Below, in pieces: positions 50,587 to 59,908 of a DNA stretch of 64,000 nucleotides. Made by a program: the position numbers and the translations under genes. Origin of the DNA: Desulfitobacterium metallireducens DSM 15288 (GTDB lineage Bacteria > Bacillota > Desulfitobacteriia > Desulfitobacteriales > Desulfitobacteriaceae); the NCBI RefSeq assembly GCF_000231405.2, contig NZ_CP007032.1, positions 2,604,001-2,668,000 on the forward strand. The letters are read 5' to 3'. The number at the start of each line of letters is the position of its first letter. The stretch's first letter is position 1. The notes beneath the pieces were generated by a model. It was not told the DNA's origin. It saw only the letters and a list, made by a program, of their open reading frames with translations, and did no database searches.

Positions 50587-51753
50587 TTACTTTTCTACCA
50601 TCCGGATAACATTCTCCGCTATATACTCGGCATCACTTAAAGAAAGGATGGAATAGAGGGGTAAGGTAATCTCATTTTCGTACTGGGCAAAAGTATTGGG
50701 ATAGTCCTTAATGGAATACCCAATTTGCTTATAGTAGGTGAACATCGGGATGGGCGTATAATGAACGTTCGTGGCAATCCCCATCTCCGCTAAATCTTCG
50801 ATTAGTTTATCCCGTTTTTCTTCTGTGAAACCTTTAATCCGTAAAGGATAAAGGTGGTAGGAACTCTCTGTATTTCCGTCTTCTAAAAACGGTAATAGAG
50901 CCCATTCTTTATTAGCAAACATTTGATGATAAAGATTCGAGATTTTCTTTCGATGCTGAAGGATTTGTTCATAACGCTCAAGTTGGACTAAGCCAATCGC
51001 AGCTGCGATATCAGTCATATTACATTTTAGTCCATCGGTTAAAACGTCATATTTCCAAGCTCCAGCTTTCATTTTAGATAAGGCATCCTTCGATTGACCA
51101 TTTAGAGAAGTATACTTAAAGATCTTTTTCAAATTTTCTTTGCCATGATCTCCATCGAAAGTAATAGCTCCCCCTTCAGCTGTGGTTAAGTTCTTAACCG
51201 CGTGGAAGGAGAAAATGTGGAAATCAAACTGATTCCCAACTCGCTTTCCTTTATACTTCGCTCCAAAGGAATGAGCTGAATCCGAAACCAATAAGATATC
51301 CTCACGATTTTTAGCTTTTAAAACCGCTTTAATCGCATCATAATCAACGGGCACGCCCCCGATATCCACAGTGATAATCGCCTTCGTTTTTGGGTTAATC
51401 GCATCAAACAGTTTTTCTTCATCCATAAAGAAACTGTCTTTCTTCAAATCGACGAAGGTGGGCTTAATTCCTCGATGGAGTGCTGTATTCGAAGTTGCTA
51501 CATAAGTATAAGGGGTCGTTATGACCTCACTGTCAGGTGAAACCTCAAAGACCTTAAAAATCAAGTCCATACCTTGAGAGTTACTTGCTACTGCCATCGC
51601 ATTCTCGACGGCGCAGTACTCTTTTATTTTTTCCTCGAATAATGCAGCCTTAGGGCCACTTGTGATCCAACCGGATTTTAATACATCAACGACAGCATTA
51701 ATCTCTTGCTCTGTAATATCTGGTGGCGAGAAAGGGATCACATGATTTTCCAT
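50587..51753 (-). CDS. DegT/DnrJ/EryC1/StrS-family PLP aminotransferase
   Basis: This family makes amino sugars for surface polysaccharides, using PLP. The 388 residues begin IPFSPPDITEQEINAVVDVL, with VASNSQGMDLIFKVF, the PLP-binding Asp in VSDSAHSFGAKYKGKRVG, the catalytic Lys in FHAVKNLTTAEGGAITFDGD, and YHLYPLRIKGFTEEKRD. The length is typical of sugar aminotransferases such as PglE/WecE/PseC. No sugar-nucleotide genes are beside it, so the substrate is open. It is a single gene between rex and the shared terminator. Confidence 0.9.
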   Translation of the reverse strand: MENHVIPFSPPDITEQEINAVVDVLKSGWITSGPKAALFEEKIKEYCAVENAMAVASNSQGMDLIFKVFEVSPDSEVITTPYTYVATSNTALHRGIKPTFVDLKKDSFFMDEEKLFDAINPKTKAIITVDIGGVPVDYDAIKAVLKAKNREDILLVSDSAHSFGAKYKGKRVGNQFDFHIFSFHAVKNLTTAEGGAITFDGDHGKENLKKIFKYTSLNGQSKDALSKMKAGAWKYDVLTDGLKCNMTDIAAAIGLVQLERYEQILQHRKKISNLYHQMFANKEWALLPFLEDGNTESSYHLYPLRIKGFTEEKRDKLIEDLAEMGIATNVHYTPIPMFTYYKQIGYSIKDYPNTFAQYENEITLPLYSILSLSDAEYIAENVIRMVEK

Positions 51754-51839
51754 TTGCTATCAACCTCCCAGCATACTATACCACATCTTAACTCCAGTGC
51801 ATAACTCGAATGATGAAAAAAGCAAAATAGGTTGAAGAA

Positions 51840-51870
51840 ATCCAAAAGAGTAAGGCTTTCGCCTTACTCC
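51840..51870 (-). terminator. Intrinsic terminator of rex
   Basis: GAGTAAGGC (51848-51856) and GCCTTACTC (51861-51869), a perfect 9-base stem with a 4-base loop, followed by TTTTGGATTT on the minus strand. Confidence 0.85.
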
Positions 51871-51901
51871 CTACTTAACCTATGTATTCAATCACTCAAT
51901 C

Positions 51902-52534
51902 TTAAAATCTTTGCGCTCCCACATTAAAGGTAAGCACCTCTAGATTAACAGCCAAGTCTACATTTCGAAGTTCAACTTCAGGGGGAACATTCAGAACGCC
52001 TGGAGCAAAGTTGAGAATCGCCTTAACTCCGGAATTCACAAGTTTATCAGCAATTTCCTGAGCCACCGATGAAGGTACCGAAATAATTCCGATTTGTGTC
52101 TTATTTGCAGTGACAACTTCCTCAAGCTTTTCAATCGGCATAACTTCAACGCCATTAACCGTTGTCCCAATCTTTTGGGGATCATTATCGAAAACACTCG
52201 TAATAATGAATCCACGTTCTCTAAAGCCCTTGTAGGAAGTGAGTGCCAAGCCTAAGTTTCCTAAGCCAACTAGCGTTACACTCCAATCTTGAGCAAGTCC
52301 TAAAATTTTTAAGATGTGGTGGTGAAGATCTTTTACATTGTACCCCACACCCCGTGTTCCAAATTCACCGAAATAGGCCAAGTCTTTCCGAACCTGAGCT
52401 GGGCTTACGCCCACACCCTCCGCTACATCACCAGAAGAAATTGTAATAATCCCTTTCCGATCAACTTCCGTCAAGTATCTTGAATATACCGAGAGACGAA
52501 TAATGGTTGCTTCGGGAATTTTTAATGTCTTCAA
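51902..52534 (-). CDS. rex: Redox-sensing transcriptional repressor Rex
   Basis: Rex senses the NADH/NAD+ ratio and represses fermentation and respiration genes. The 210 residues have an N-terminal winged helix ([40 protein letters not shown]), the [13 protein letters not shown] linker and a Rossmann fold with [36 protein letters not shown] and AKFNFAP-like [12 protein letters not shown]. All are diagnostic. I see no clear Rex site in front of its own gene. Confidence 0.96.
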   Translation of the reverse strand: MKTLKIPEATIIRLSVYSRYLTEVDRKGIITISSGDVAEGVGVSPAQVRKDLAYFGEFGTRGVGYNVKDLHHHILKILGLAQDWSVTLVGLGNLGLALTSYKGFRERGFIITSVFDNDPQKIGTTVNGVEVMPIEKLEEVVTANKTQIGIISVPSSVAQEIADKLVNSGVKAILNFAPGVLNVPPEVELRNVDLAVNLEVLTFNVGAQRF

Positions 52535-52577
52535 CTGTATCCCTCGTTTCTAACCTTCAATTTAACAAAGTAAGTTA

Positions 52578-52605
52578 ATTATATCACTAAGCAGGAAAAA
52601 GGCAA
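52578..52605 (-). promoter_or_regulatory. Candidate promoter of rex
   Basis: TTGCCT (52600-52605), 16-base spacer, TATAAT (52578-52583). Just downstream TTAAC-N7-GTTAA (52562-52578) is a small dyad; it has the opposite arm order to the usual Rex site. Confidence 0.55.
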
Positions 52606-52646
52606 ACAACTTATGTGTCAATTTTTAAATTGTTCTACATTTTTCG

Positions 52647-53333
52647 CTACTTTTTAAGTTCATTCAGTGTATTCTGATATTTATCAAGAAGTCTTAAGGT
52701 TGCCAGACGTTTAGAATTTGTATCTAGTGTCTGCTCCGCCTTGAGGACATAGGCCGTTGCTTGTTGTAAATCTTCTAGTTTCTTCGGCCATGAGGTCGTC
52801 ATTGCATTTTCTAACAGGGACAAAGTATCCCCCCGCTGATCCGGTGTCGTCTCAAGGAAACTATGCACTGTAAGAAGAATTTGAGCTGTTTGCTCAGCTC
52901 CACTTCCAGTAATCTTATAGGATTGTCCCGGTACGACGAAGTGCTTCGCTACATTTACCACTCCACCTTCCTTGAGCCCTTCCCGTAGTTCATTCAGTTC
53001 TTCTTGTTCATGGGCAAAGCCAATGGTTACGGTCCAAGGACTTTGACTCACGATCTGCGTCTCCCAACCCAGCTGTTCCAAATGACTCTTTTCTAATATC
53101 GCATTTTCTTCCGCTTTAAAAACGCCCACTTGACATGTCCAATAATTAAGTTCAGCCAGCGTGACCTGGGCCTCCGGTGCTGAAGTCGATTCAGTTGCCG
53201 ACTGTGAAACGTTCGTTTTTGCTTCTGTGATCATTCTAATATAAGTATTGCCAAGATAACCTGTCATCCATACAAGTATACCCATTCCAATTAGAACGAG
53301 TCCCCAAGCCTTCCAGCGAACTCTCGCCCTCAT
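52647..53333 (-). CDS. Membrane-anchored SPOR-domain protein
   Basis: SPOR domains bind denuded peptidoglycan at division or sporulation septa. The 228 residues have a short basic N-terminus, one membrane helix (AWGLVLIGMGILVWMTGYLG), then a SPOR-type unit at about 63-115 (YWTCQVGVFKAEENAILEKS, then GWETQIVSQSPWTVTIGF). The rest is a mainly helical region of unknown role. ATG at 53331-53333 with GGAGGAAGGGG upstream is chosen; a longer reading adds ten residues. It lies 112 bases after rex's start region, upstream of rex. Confidence 0.8.
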   Translation of the reverse strand: MRARVRWKAWGLVLIGMGILVWMTGYLGNTYIRMITEAKTNVSQSATESTSAPEAQVTLAELNYWTCQVGVFKAEENAILEKSHLEQLGWETQIVSQSPWTVTIGFAHEQEELNELREGLKEGGVVNVAKHFVVPGQSYKITGSGAEQTAQILLTVHSFLETTPDQRGDTLSLLENAMTTSWPKKLEDLQQATAYVLKAEQTLDTNSKRLATLRLLDKYQNTLNELKK

Positions 53334-53434
53334 GCCCCTTCCTCCTATCCAAACCCAACTCAACTCAACGCTAATCGTATGTTGGACAACTTCTTCTTAA
53401 TCAATCTATGCTCTGGAAAAAGGGATCAGACCTG

Positions 53435-53476
53435 AATAAAGAAAAACTCCGCACCACTTTTAATCGTAGTGCGGAA
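53435..53476 (-). terminator. Intrinsic terminator of the pit operon
   Basis: TCCGCAC (53448-53454) pairs with GTGCGGA (53468-53474), with further inner pairing, followed on the minus strand by GTTTTTCTTTATT. Confidence 0.85.
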
Positions 53477-53502
53477 GGAATTAGCATCCTATATATTTGT
53501 CA

Positions 53503-54510
53503 TCATATCACGAGAGAAATTAATTTAAATACCATTGCTGCCAGCAAAGCGGAACTGGGAATCGTGACAACCCAGGCGGTAAGCATTTGCTGCGCAACCC
53601 CCCACCGAACAGCCGAAACCCGTTTGGCACTTCCAACTCCCATGATAGCACCAGAAACAACATGAGTTGTCGAAACCGGAAGGTGTAAACCTGGAAAAGC
53701 TGTCGCTACCCAAATAACAACGGAAGCACTTAACTCCGCAGCAAAACCATTGATCGGCTCAAGTTTAAAAATTTTGCCACCCATTGTCTTAATGATTCGC
53801 CATCCTCCGGTTGAAGTTCCCGCTGCCATAGCTAAAGCGCAGCCAATCTTAACCCAAAGCGGTGGATTCAAGTTTGTTGAAGCTTGCATTCCAGCAGCAA
53901 TAAGGGCCAAGGTGATAATTCCCATCGATTTCTGAGCATCATTCGAACCATGGTTAAACGAAAGAATGGCAGCTGAGAGAATTTGCAATTTATGAAAACC
54001 ATGATTAACTTTCGAAGGAGATGCATTACGGAACGTAAAAAAGAGAATTTTCATCACGATAAAACCGATAATAATACCTAAAACTGGAGAGATAAGAAGA
54101 GCCGCCACAATTTTTGTTAGACCGTTCCAATGTAAAATACTGAATCCTGCATGGGCAATCGCAGCTCCCATCATCCCACCGATGATGGCATGAGATGAAC
54201 TACTTGGGATTCCGAAGTACCACGTCACCAAATTCCATGCAATCGCTCCTATCAATGCGGCAATGACAACCTCTGAAGTTGCAAATTCAGGAGAAACAAT
54301 ATCTTTAGCGATGGTTTGTGCTACCCCCGTACTCACAAGTGCCCCTAAAAGATTAAGACCTGCAGACATGATAATCGCTCGTTTCGGGCTTAAGGCCCGA
54401 GTCGAGATAACCGTAGCAACTGCATTAGCTGTATCATGAAACCCATTAATAAAATCAAAGGCCAGAGCACAAAAGACGACGAGAACGAGCAAAGCACCGG
54501 TACTAATCAT
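53503..54510 (-). CDS. pit: PiT-family inorganic phosphate transporter
   Basis: This low-affinity phosphate carrier uses proton or sodium gradients. The 335 residues contain two inverted halves with the family signature FDFINGFHDTANAVATVIST near the N-terminus and the second half motif FNHGSNDAQKSMGIITLAL, plus GIPSSSSHAIIGGMMGAAI and PGLHLPVSTTHVVSGAIMG. Length is standard for short Pit proteins. It overlaps the DUF47 gene by 8 bases. Confidence 0.95.
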   Translation of the reverse strand: MISTGALLVLVVFCALAFDFINGFHDTANAVATVISTRALSPKRAIIMSAGLNLLGALVSTGVAQTIAKDIVSPEFATSEVVIAALIGAIAWNLVTWYFGIPSSSSHAIIGGMMGAAIAHAGFSILHWNGLTKIVAALLISPVLGIIIGFIVMKILFFTFRNASPSKVNHGFHKLQILSAAILSFNHGSNDAQKSMGIITLALIAAGMQASTNLNPPLWVKIGCALAMAAGTSTGGWRIIKTMGGKIFKLEPINGFAAELSASVVIWVATAFPGLHLPVSTTHVVSGAIMGVGSAKRVSAVRWGVAQQMLTAWVVTIPSSALLAAMVFKLISLVI

Positions 54511-55129
54511 ATTTCAGAACAACTCCTTTAAGGAGATCGGCAATCGTTTCGCAATGGTCGAGCGTGTTTTCCACATGCTCAAGAATTTCTTTCCACTTAA
54601 TAATTTCAATAGGATCTTTTTCACATTCGAATAAACGAGCCACTTCATGTCGATAAAGTTTATCGCCCGCGCTTTCCAATTGGTAGATTTTTTCTGTAGC
54701 GGCCAAGATTTCGGATTTTTTAAAATGAATGTTATTCAGACAAAGAAAAGCTTTCTTGATTTCCTTAGAAGCTAATACAATGTTGTGTACAATTTCCTGA
54801 GTGGCAATGGAAGGTTTTTGTGTTTTGTAGAGCGTCATCCGTTCTACCGCACCCTGAGAATGATCGACCACATCGTCTAACACCTGTGCTAGGGTGTAGA
54901 TATCTTCACGATCGAGTGGCGTAATGAAGGTCGAATTAAGCCGATCAACAATCTCAGTGGTAATATCATCGGCTTTGTGTTCCAATTCATGAACCGCTTC
55001 GGCATCTTCTTCTGAAACAGAGTCTTGAGTAAATAAGGTTTCGAGTTTTTCTGTGGCCTCACATACAACATCAGTGCATTGACGAAATAGAGCAAAAAAC
55101 TTATCTTCTTTCGTTGGAATACCTAACAT
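54503..55129 (-). CDS. DUF47 (PhoU-like) partner of the phosphate transporter
   Basis: The 208 residues are an all-helical PhoU-like protein: KFFALFRQCTDVVCEATEKL, VHELEHKADDITTEIVDRLN with metal-binding acidic residues, TPLDREDIYTLAQVLDDVVD and ESAGDKLYRHEVARLFECEK. DUF47 proteins accompany Pit transporters and are thought to control them (PitR-like). GGAGG lies before the ATG. It is first in the two-gene unit with pit. Confidence 0.92.
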   Translation of the reverse strand: MLGIPTKEDKFFALFRQCTDVVCEATEKLETLFTQDSVSEEDAEAVHELEHKADDITTEIVDRLNSTFITPLDREDIYTLAQVLDDVVDHSQGAVERMTLYKTQKPSIATQEIVHNIVLASKEIKKAFLCLNNIHFKKSEILAATEKIYQLESAGDKLYRHEVARLFECEKDPIEIIKWKEILEHVENTLDHCETIADLLKGVVLKYD

Positions 55130-55249
55130 GATTTAACCTCCACCTTTTTTTCGACACATTTGCCTATTGTATTCTACCAAAAAAAAAAAGCACTATTGTT
55201 AAGTCTTTGTTAATTTTTAATAATACGCCCTCATCGCTCATAAAAAATA

Positions 55250-56575
55250 TTATTTTTCGATCATATCCAGCAAAGCGACTCTAGCCTCAGCAATCATATA
55301 CAGTGAACCCGTCACACAAAGCATATCATCTGGGTTTAATCGATTATAGCCTTCTATTACTGCAGCACTTGGAGACTCAATTGTCGTCACAGGCAGTCCC
55401 CTTTTCGCCACTAACTCAGCTAAATACTGCCAATTACCTGCTCGAGGAGAATTAGGTTTAGTGATAATGACTTCATCAGCCAACGGAAGTAAGACCTCTG
55501 CCACTTTTTCTCGTTCTTTATCCCCCAGCATCCCAAAACAAAGGATTAAACGTTGGCGCTTAAAAAGTTGCAGTGCATCCGCTAAGGAATTCGCGCCGTC
55601 TACATTATGCGCACCATCAATTAAAACCTTTGGCTTCAGCGATAATACTTCAAGTCGCCCCGGCCAGCGTGTTTTTTCCAACCCCGAATAAATCGCTTCA
55701 TGGGTAATTTTGACGCCATACTCAGATTGTAAAACTTCACAGACCGTGACTGCGGTCGCCGCATTTTTGATTTGGTGAGCCCCCACTAAACGCAAATGGA
55801 TTTGAGGATAATTGCTATGTAAGCCGATCAAATCAAATTCCTGTTCTAACTCGCCACTCCAGCGAAAATCCCAGCGAACATCCTCGCCCACAACCCAAAG
55901 TGGAATATTAAGTGTTCTTGCCCGTTCCTGAATTACCTCAAGCACCTCAGGTCTCTCGGTAGCCGTAATAGCCACTGAGTTCGGTTTAAGAATTCCTGCC
56001 TTAACCAAGGCAATCTCTTCGACCGTTTTTCCCAAATAATCCATATGATCCATGCCTACATTTGTAATTACAGAAATCAGAGGCTGTACGACATTTGTGG
56101 AATCAATAGCTCCGCCTAAGCCGACTTCAATTACAGCAAAATCCACCTTTTGTTGAGCAAAATACATGAAGGCTAGAGTCGTACTCACTTCAAACTCAGT
56201 TGGATGTTCCACTCCGTCTTGGACCAATTTTTCAAGATGAGGCCGAAGGGTGTCTACTAAGCGCGTAAGCTCTTGTTTAGGAATCATTTTCCCGTTGATT
56301 GTCATCCGCTCACGATAATCATTCAGATGCGGAGATGTGAATATCCCAACACGAAAACCCGCCTTTTCAAGAATTTCGGCGACCATTATACTGGTTGAAC
56401 CTTTCCCATTCGTCCCCCCAATATGAATGACGCGCAATTTCTTTTCTGGATTTCCTACGCTTTGGAGAAGAGCTTGGATTCGGCCTAATCCTAAATTTAT
56501 CCCAAACTTCGTCAGATTAACCAAGTACTCCAAGGCAGCCTGATACGCTTGCTCCTCTTGGGAACCTTTCTTCAT
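55250..56575 (-). CDS. folC: Bifunctional folylpolyglutamate/dihydrofolate synthase
   Basis: FolC adds glutamate to folates, and in many bacteria also makes dihydrofolate. The 441 residues have a Mur-ligase-like fold: P-loop VIHIGGTNGKGSTSIMVAEI, FTSPHLNDYRERMTINGKMI, VDFAVIEVGLGGAIDSTNVV, NVGMDHMDYLGKTVEEIALV and LIDGAHNVDGANSLADALQL. The ATG at 56573-56575 with GAGGATGG upstream is chosen. It lies 146 bases after valS's terminator in the reading direction, as in Bacillus. Confidence 0.94.
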   Translation of the reverse strand: MKKGSQEEQAYQAALEYLVNLTKFGINLGLGRIQALLQSVGNPEKKLRVIHIGGTNGKGSTSIMVAEILEKAGFRVGIFTSPHLNDYRERMTINGKMIPKQELTRLVDTLRPHLEKLVQDGVEHPTEFEVSTTLAFMYFAQQKVDFAVIEVGLGGAIDSTNVVQPLISVITNVGMDHMDYLGKTVEEIALVKAGILKPNSVAITATERPEVLEVIQERARTLNIPLWVVGEDVRWDFRWSGELEQEFDLIGLHSNYPQIHLRLVGAHQIKNAATAVTVCEVLQSEYGVKITHEAIYSGLEKTRWPGRLEVLSLKPKVLIDGAHNVDGANSLADALQLFKRQRLILCFGMLGDKEREKVAEVLLPLADEVIITKPNSPRAGNWQYLAELVAKRGLPVTTIESPSAAVIEGYNRLNPDDMLCVTGSLYMIAEARVALLDMIEK

Positions 56576-56681
56576 ATTCCCATCCTCTATATCCAAAACC
56601 TTTACCCTCTTTCCACATGACTCTTCATCAATTATATGTTCCCCTATTTTCTATAATTTTCGCACTTTGATTGGACTTTCC

Positions 56682-56720
56682 TGCAAAAAAAAGTGGGAAG
56701 AGAAAATTCTCTTCCCACTC
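56682..56720 (-). terminator. Intrinsic terminator of valS
   Basis: AGTGGGAAGAG (56692-56702) and CTCTTCCCACT (56709-56719) form an 11-base stem followed by TTTTTTTGCAGG on the minus strand, 22 bases past the valS stop. Confidence 0.92.
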
Positions 56721-56741
56721 ACCTTTGGATTTCTCAAACTT

Positions 56742-59387
56742 CTAGGCTTCCTGCAGTTCCTGCAAACGGATTTGCAAGGCACTGATCCGAGATTTTGTCG
56801 CCTCAAGTTTTTCCCGTTCTTTGGCAACCACTTGTTCTGGAGCCTTGGCTATGAAGCCTGAGTTCCCCAGCTTTCCTTCGAAGCGCGCTAATTCTTGCTG
56901 AGCTTGAGCAATCTCTTTTTCTACCCGAGCAATCTCTTTGTCAAGATCGAGAAGGCCCCGAAGCGGCAGATAAACTTCCACACCCGCTAGCACCGCGCTT
57001 GCTGCCTGTGATGGCTTTGCTTCTAATTCCGCAACAATATCAACTTTCGAACCGCCTGCTAAATGAAGGATATTTCCTTGACCCAGTGCTAATACGTTCC
57101 GATTCTCGGATTCTGGAGCGACAAGAATAATCTCTGCTTTTTTACCCGGTTGAACATTCATTTCCGCGCGAATGTTCCGTATTGCTTTGATCACATCCAT
57201 GATCAGCACCATTTGTTGTTCCACATTTTCTACACGATAACCGCTCGTTTCTGGCCATGACTGAATCATGATGCTCTCGCCTTGAACAGGGAGATTATGC
57301 CAGATTTCTTCTGTAAGGAAGGGCATGAACGGATGCAAGAGGCGCATCGTTCCTTCGATCACTTCGAAAAGAATCGATTGCACCGTGTGACGAGCTTCGG
57401 GATGTTCCTTGTCATAGAGGCGAGCTTTAGCCAGCTCGATATACCAATCACAGAATTCATTCCAGATAAATTCGTAGAGAACCCGTCCTGCATCTCCAAG
57501 GTCGAAGCGGTCAAGTGCATCTGTTACATCATTTACCGTCGCTTCATAGCGCGAAAGAATCCAGCGGTCAGAAAGCTGCAGTTCTCCACGCGGCCCGTCC
57601 TGATAATCCTCAAGATTAAGCAAAACAAAGCGGGAAGCATTCCAAATCTTATTAGCGAAGTTCCGAGTTGCCTCGAGGCGTTCTGGATGGAAACGCAAGT
57701 CATTCCCCGGTGTATTCCCGGTAATCAGCATGAAACGCAGCGTATCCGCCCCATACTGTTCAATAACTTCAATCGGGTCAACTCCGTTGCCTAGGGACTT
57801 ACTCATTTTCCGTCCTTGAGCATCGAGAACTAATCCATGAATCATAACTTTCGGAAAAGGAACTTCTTTCATGAACTCAAGCGCTGTAAAGATCATCCGC
57901 GCAACCCAGAAGAAAATAATATCCCTTCCTGTGACAAGGACAGAAGTCGGATAAAATTGCTTGAGCTCTGGTGTCGGCTCTGGCCAACCCATCGTGGAAA
58001 ATGGCCATAGACCCGACGAAAACCAGGTGTCAAGCACATCGGGATCCTGATGGAGATGCGTCGAACCGCACTTGGGACAGACCGTTGGGTCGTCTTTCTC
58101 ACAAATCTCTGCACCGCAATCCTCACAATACCAAACCGGAATCCGGTGTCCCCACCAAAGCTGACGCGAAATACACCAATCTCGAATGTTTTCCAACCAA
58201 CCTAAATAAATTTTTGAGAAACGATCAGGAACAAACTCGAGACGACTATCCTGTACCACTTCCATCGCAGGCTTGGTTAATGGCTCCATTTTAACAAACC
58301 ATTGTTGACTAACCATCGGCTCTATGACCGTTGAACAACGATAACATTCCCCAACAGCATGCTGAAGGGTTTCCACTTTGACAAGAACCCCTAATTCATC
58401 CAATTCCTTGACAATGGCTTTGCGTGCTTCATCCCGATCCATGCCCTGGTATTTCCCGGCATTTTCATTCATCCGAGCCTCTTTATCCATAACACGGATT
58501 TCTTCGAGATGATGACGGTGTCCCATCTCAAAGTCATTCGGGTCATGAGCCGGAGTGACCTTCACCGCACCTGTCCCAAACTCTCGATCCACATAGTCAT
58601 CGGCAAAGATCGGAATTTCCCGATTCACAATCGGTAAGACAATCGTTTTTCCCACCAAATGGGCATAACGCTCATCATCTGGATGTACGGCTACCCCTGT
58701 ATCACCCAGCATTGTCTCTGGCCGAGTCGTCGCAACCACCAAGAATTCGTCACTATCTTTAACCGGATATTTAAGATGCCATAGATGCCCTTCTCGATCT
58801 GTATGCTCGACTTCAATATCTGAGATCGTAGTATGGCAATGGGGGCACCAGTTTACGATATAATTCCCCCGATAAATGAGTCCCTTCTTATATAAATCGA
58901 CAAACACTTCGCGAACAGCCTTCGAACAGCCCTCATCCATCGTAAACCGCTCCCGGGACCAGTCACAGGAGGCACCAAGATGGCGGAGTTGCTTCGTAAT
59001 CCGACCACCATACTGCTCTTTCCAATCCCAAACGCGCTCCAAGAACTTTTCCCGTCCGAGTTCATCTTTATTGGTTCCTTCTTTGCGAAGCTGCTCCTCC
59101 ACTTTAGCCTGGGTCGCAATCCCCGCATGATCTGTCCCCGGAAGCCATAACGTATTAAACCCTTGCATCCGTTTATACCGTGTTAAGACATCTTGTATCG
59201 TGGCATCAATCGCATGACCCAGATGCAAAGCCCCTGTTACATTTGGCGGTGGCATAACAATACTAAACGCAGGTTTGGATTCATCCACTTCAGCATGAAA
59301 AAACCCCTTCTCTTCCCAATAGGAATACCATTTTCCTTCCACATCTTTCGGATCATAAACTTTGGCCATTTCAAATTCTTCGCTCAT
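56742..59387 (-). CDS. valS: Valyl-tRNA synthetase
   Basis: This enzyme charges tRNA-Val. The 881 residues show the HIGH motif MPPPNVTGALHLGHAID, editing-domain blocks VVATTRPETMLGDTGVAVHP, WCISRQLWWGHRIPVWYC with a Cys-rich zinc-like part (CEDCGAEICEKDDPTVCPKC), KMSKSLGNGVDPIEV, the anticodon domain and a C-terminal coiled-coil arm (about 810-880). ATG at 59385-59387 with AAGGTGG 5 bases upstream is chosen over a start 7 codons earlier. It is controlled by the T-box leader upstream. Confidence 0.97.
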   Translation of the reverse strand: MSEEFEMAKVYDPKDVEGKWYSYWEEKGFFHAEVDESKPAFSIVMPPPNVTGALHLGHAIDATIQDVLTRYKRMQGFNTLWLPGTDHAGIATQAKVEEQLRKEGTNKDELGREKFLERVWDWKEQYGGRITKQLRHLGASCDWSRERFTMDEGCSKAVREVFVDLYKKGLIYRGNYIVNWCPHCHTTISDIEVEHTDREGHLWHLKYPVKDSDEFLVVATTRPETMLGDTGVAVHPDDERYAHLVGKTIVLPIVNREIPIFADDYVDREFGTGAVKVTPAHDPNDFEMGHRHHLEEIRVMDKEARMNENAGKYQGMDRDEARKAIVKELDELGVLVKVETLQHAVGECYRCSTVIEPMVSQQWFVKMEPLTKPAMEVVQDSRLEFVPDRFSKIYLGWLENIRDWCISRQLWWGHRIPVWYCEDCGAEICEKDDPTVCPKCGSTHLHQDPDVLDTWFSSGLWPFSTMGWPEPTPELKQFYPTSVLVTGRDIIFFWVARMIFTALEFMKEVPFPKVMIHGLVLDAQGRKMSKSLGNGVDPIEVIEQYGADTLRFMLITGNTPGNDLRFHPERLEATRNFANKIWNASRFVLLNLEDYQDGPRGELQLSDRWILSRYEATVNDVTDALDRFDLGDAGRVLYEFIWNEFCDWYIELAKARLYDKEHPEARHTVQSILFEVIEGTMRLLHPFMPFLTEEIWHNLPVQGESIMIQSWPETSGYRVENVEQQMVLIMDVIKAIRNIRAEMNVQPGKKAEIILVAPESENRNVLALGQGNILHLAGGSKVDIVAELEAKPSQAASAVLAGVEVYLPLRGLLDLDKEIARVEKEIAQAQQELARFEGKLGNSGFIAKAPEQVVAKEREKLEATKSRISALQIRLQELQEA

Positions 59388-59413
59388 AAATCCACCTTCC
59401 ATAAACAAACTCT

Positions 59414-59670
59414 ACAACAAAAGCTCCCCATCCCTAAAGGACGAAGAGCTCGTGGTACCACCTTTTTTCCCAAGACTTACACATTGCAGGAAGTCTTGGC
59501 TCTATCGCGTTAACGGGCTAGCCCGTCAAGGAGTACTCTTGTTCCCCCTTGCCCCTCTTGTGCGACCCATGCATCAACTGGAGAAGCCTCTCAGCGTGGC
59601 AACTTCTCTCTCTTCACAGTCTTTATCCGCAATTCCTCACATTCATCGAGTTTAAGTTATAATGTTTTTA
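59414..59670 (-). ncRNA. T-box leader controlling valS
   Basis: The T-box core GGTGGTACCACG lies at 59451-59462 on the minus strand, followed by a terminator (GAGCTCTTCGTCC / GGATGGGGAGCT, 59422-59450) with TTTTGTTG. A long stem I region lies upstream to the promoter. A GTC within GGGTCGCA (near 59563) is a plausible valine specifier, from position only. The TTTAGGGATGGGG terminator part is shared with the leuS leader. Confidence 0.9.
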
Positions 59671-59676
59671 CAATAT

Positions 59677-59705
59677 ATTATATCTATTCCCCGTGATTGT
59701 GTAAA
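59677..59705 (-). promoter_or_regulatory. Promoter of the valS T-box transcript
   Basis: TTTACA (59700-59705), 17-base spacer, TATAAT (59677-59682), a near-consensus sigma-A promoter at the right distance before the leader. Confidence 0.8.
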
Positions 59706-59908
59706 GAAAACCTGAAAAACAAATATATTCTAATAAATTATTCTAAAAATTAATAAAAAGAGAGGGAAAGTATTTCTCCGGCTTATAAACTATGTTAAAA
59801 TAACAATGTTAAAATTTTCTATAAACTTTTTTTATATTCTATTATTTTATCTTATTCTCCTGATTAATAAAATTATTTTCATCAAGCAATACAGACAAGG
59901 AGGCTAAT
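59706..59908. other. AT-rich intergenic region before the chemoreceptor gene
   Basis: This divergent spacer is strongly AT-rich. ATGTTAAAAT occurs twice (59792-59801 and 59806-59815), 14 bases apart. GGAGG lies at 59900-59904 as the ribosome site of the chemoreceptor. No clear sigma-A or sigma-D promoter could be fixed by eye. Confidence 0.5.

Noticed and set aside
55206-55222. TTGTTAATTTTTAATAA as a possible Rex site upstream of the DUF47-pit genes
   Set aside because: It deviates in the right half from the TTGTTAA-N4-TTAACAA type, and a phosphate transporter is not an expected Rex target.
59706-59900. Sigma-D (flagellar) promoter before the chemoreceptor gene
   Set aside because: No TAAA-N15-GCCGATAA-like arrangement was found.
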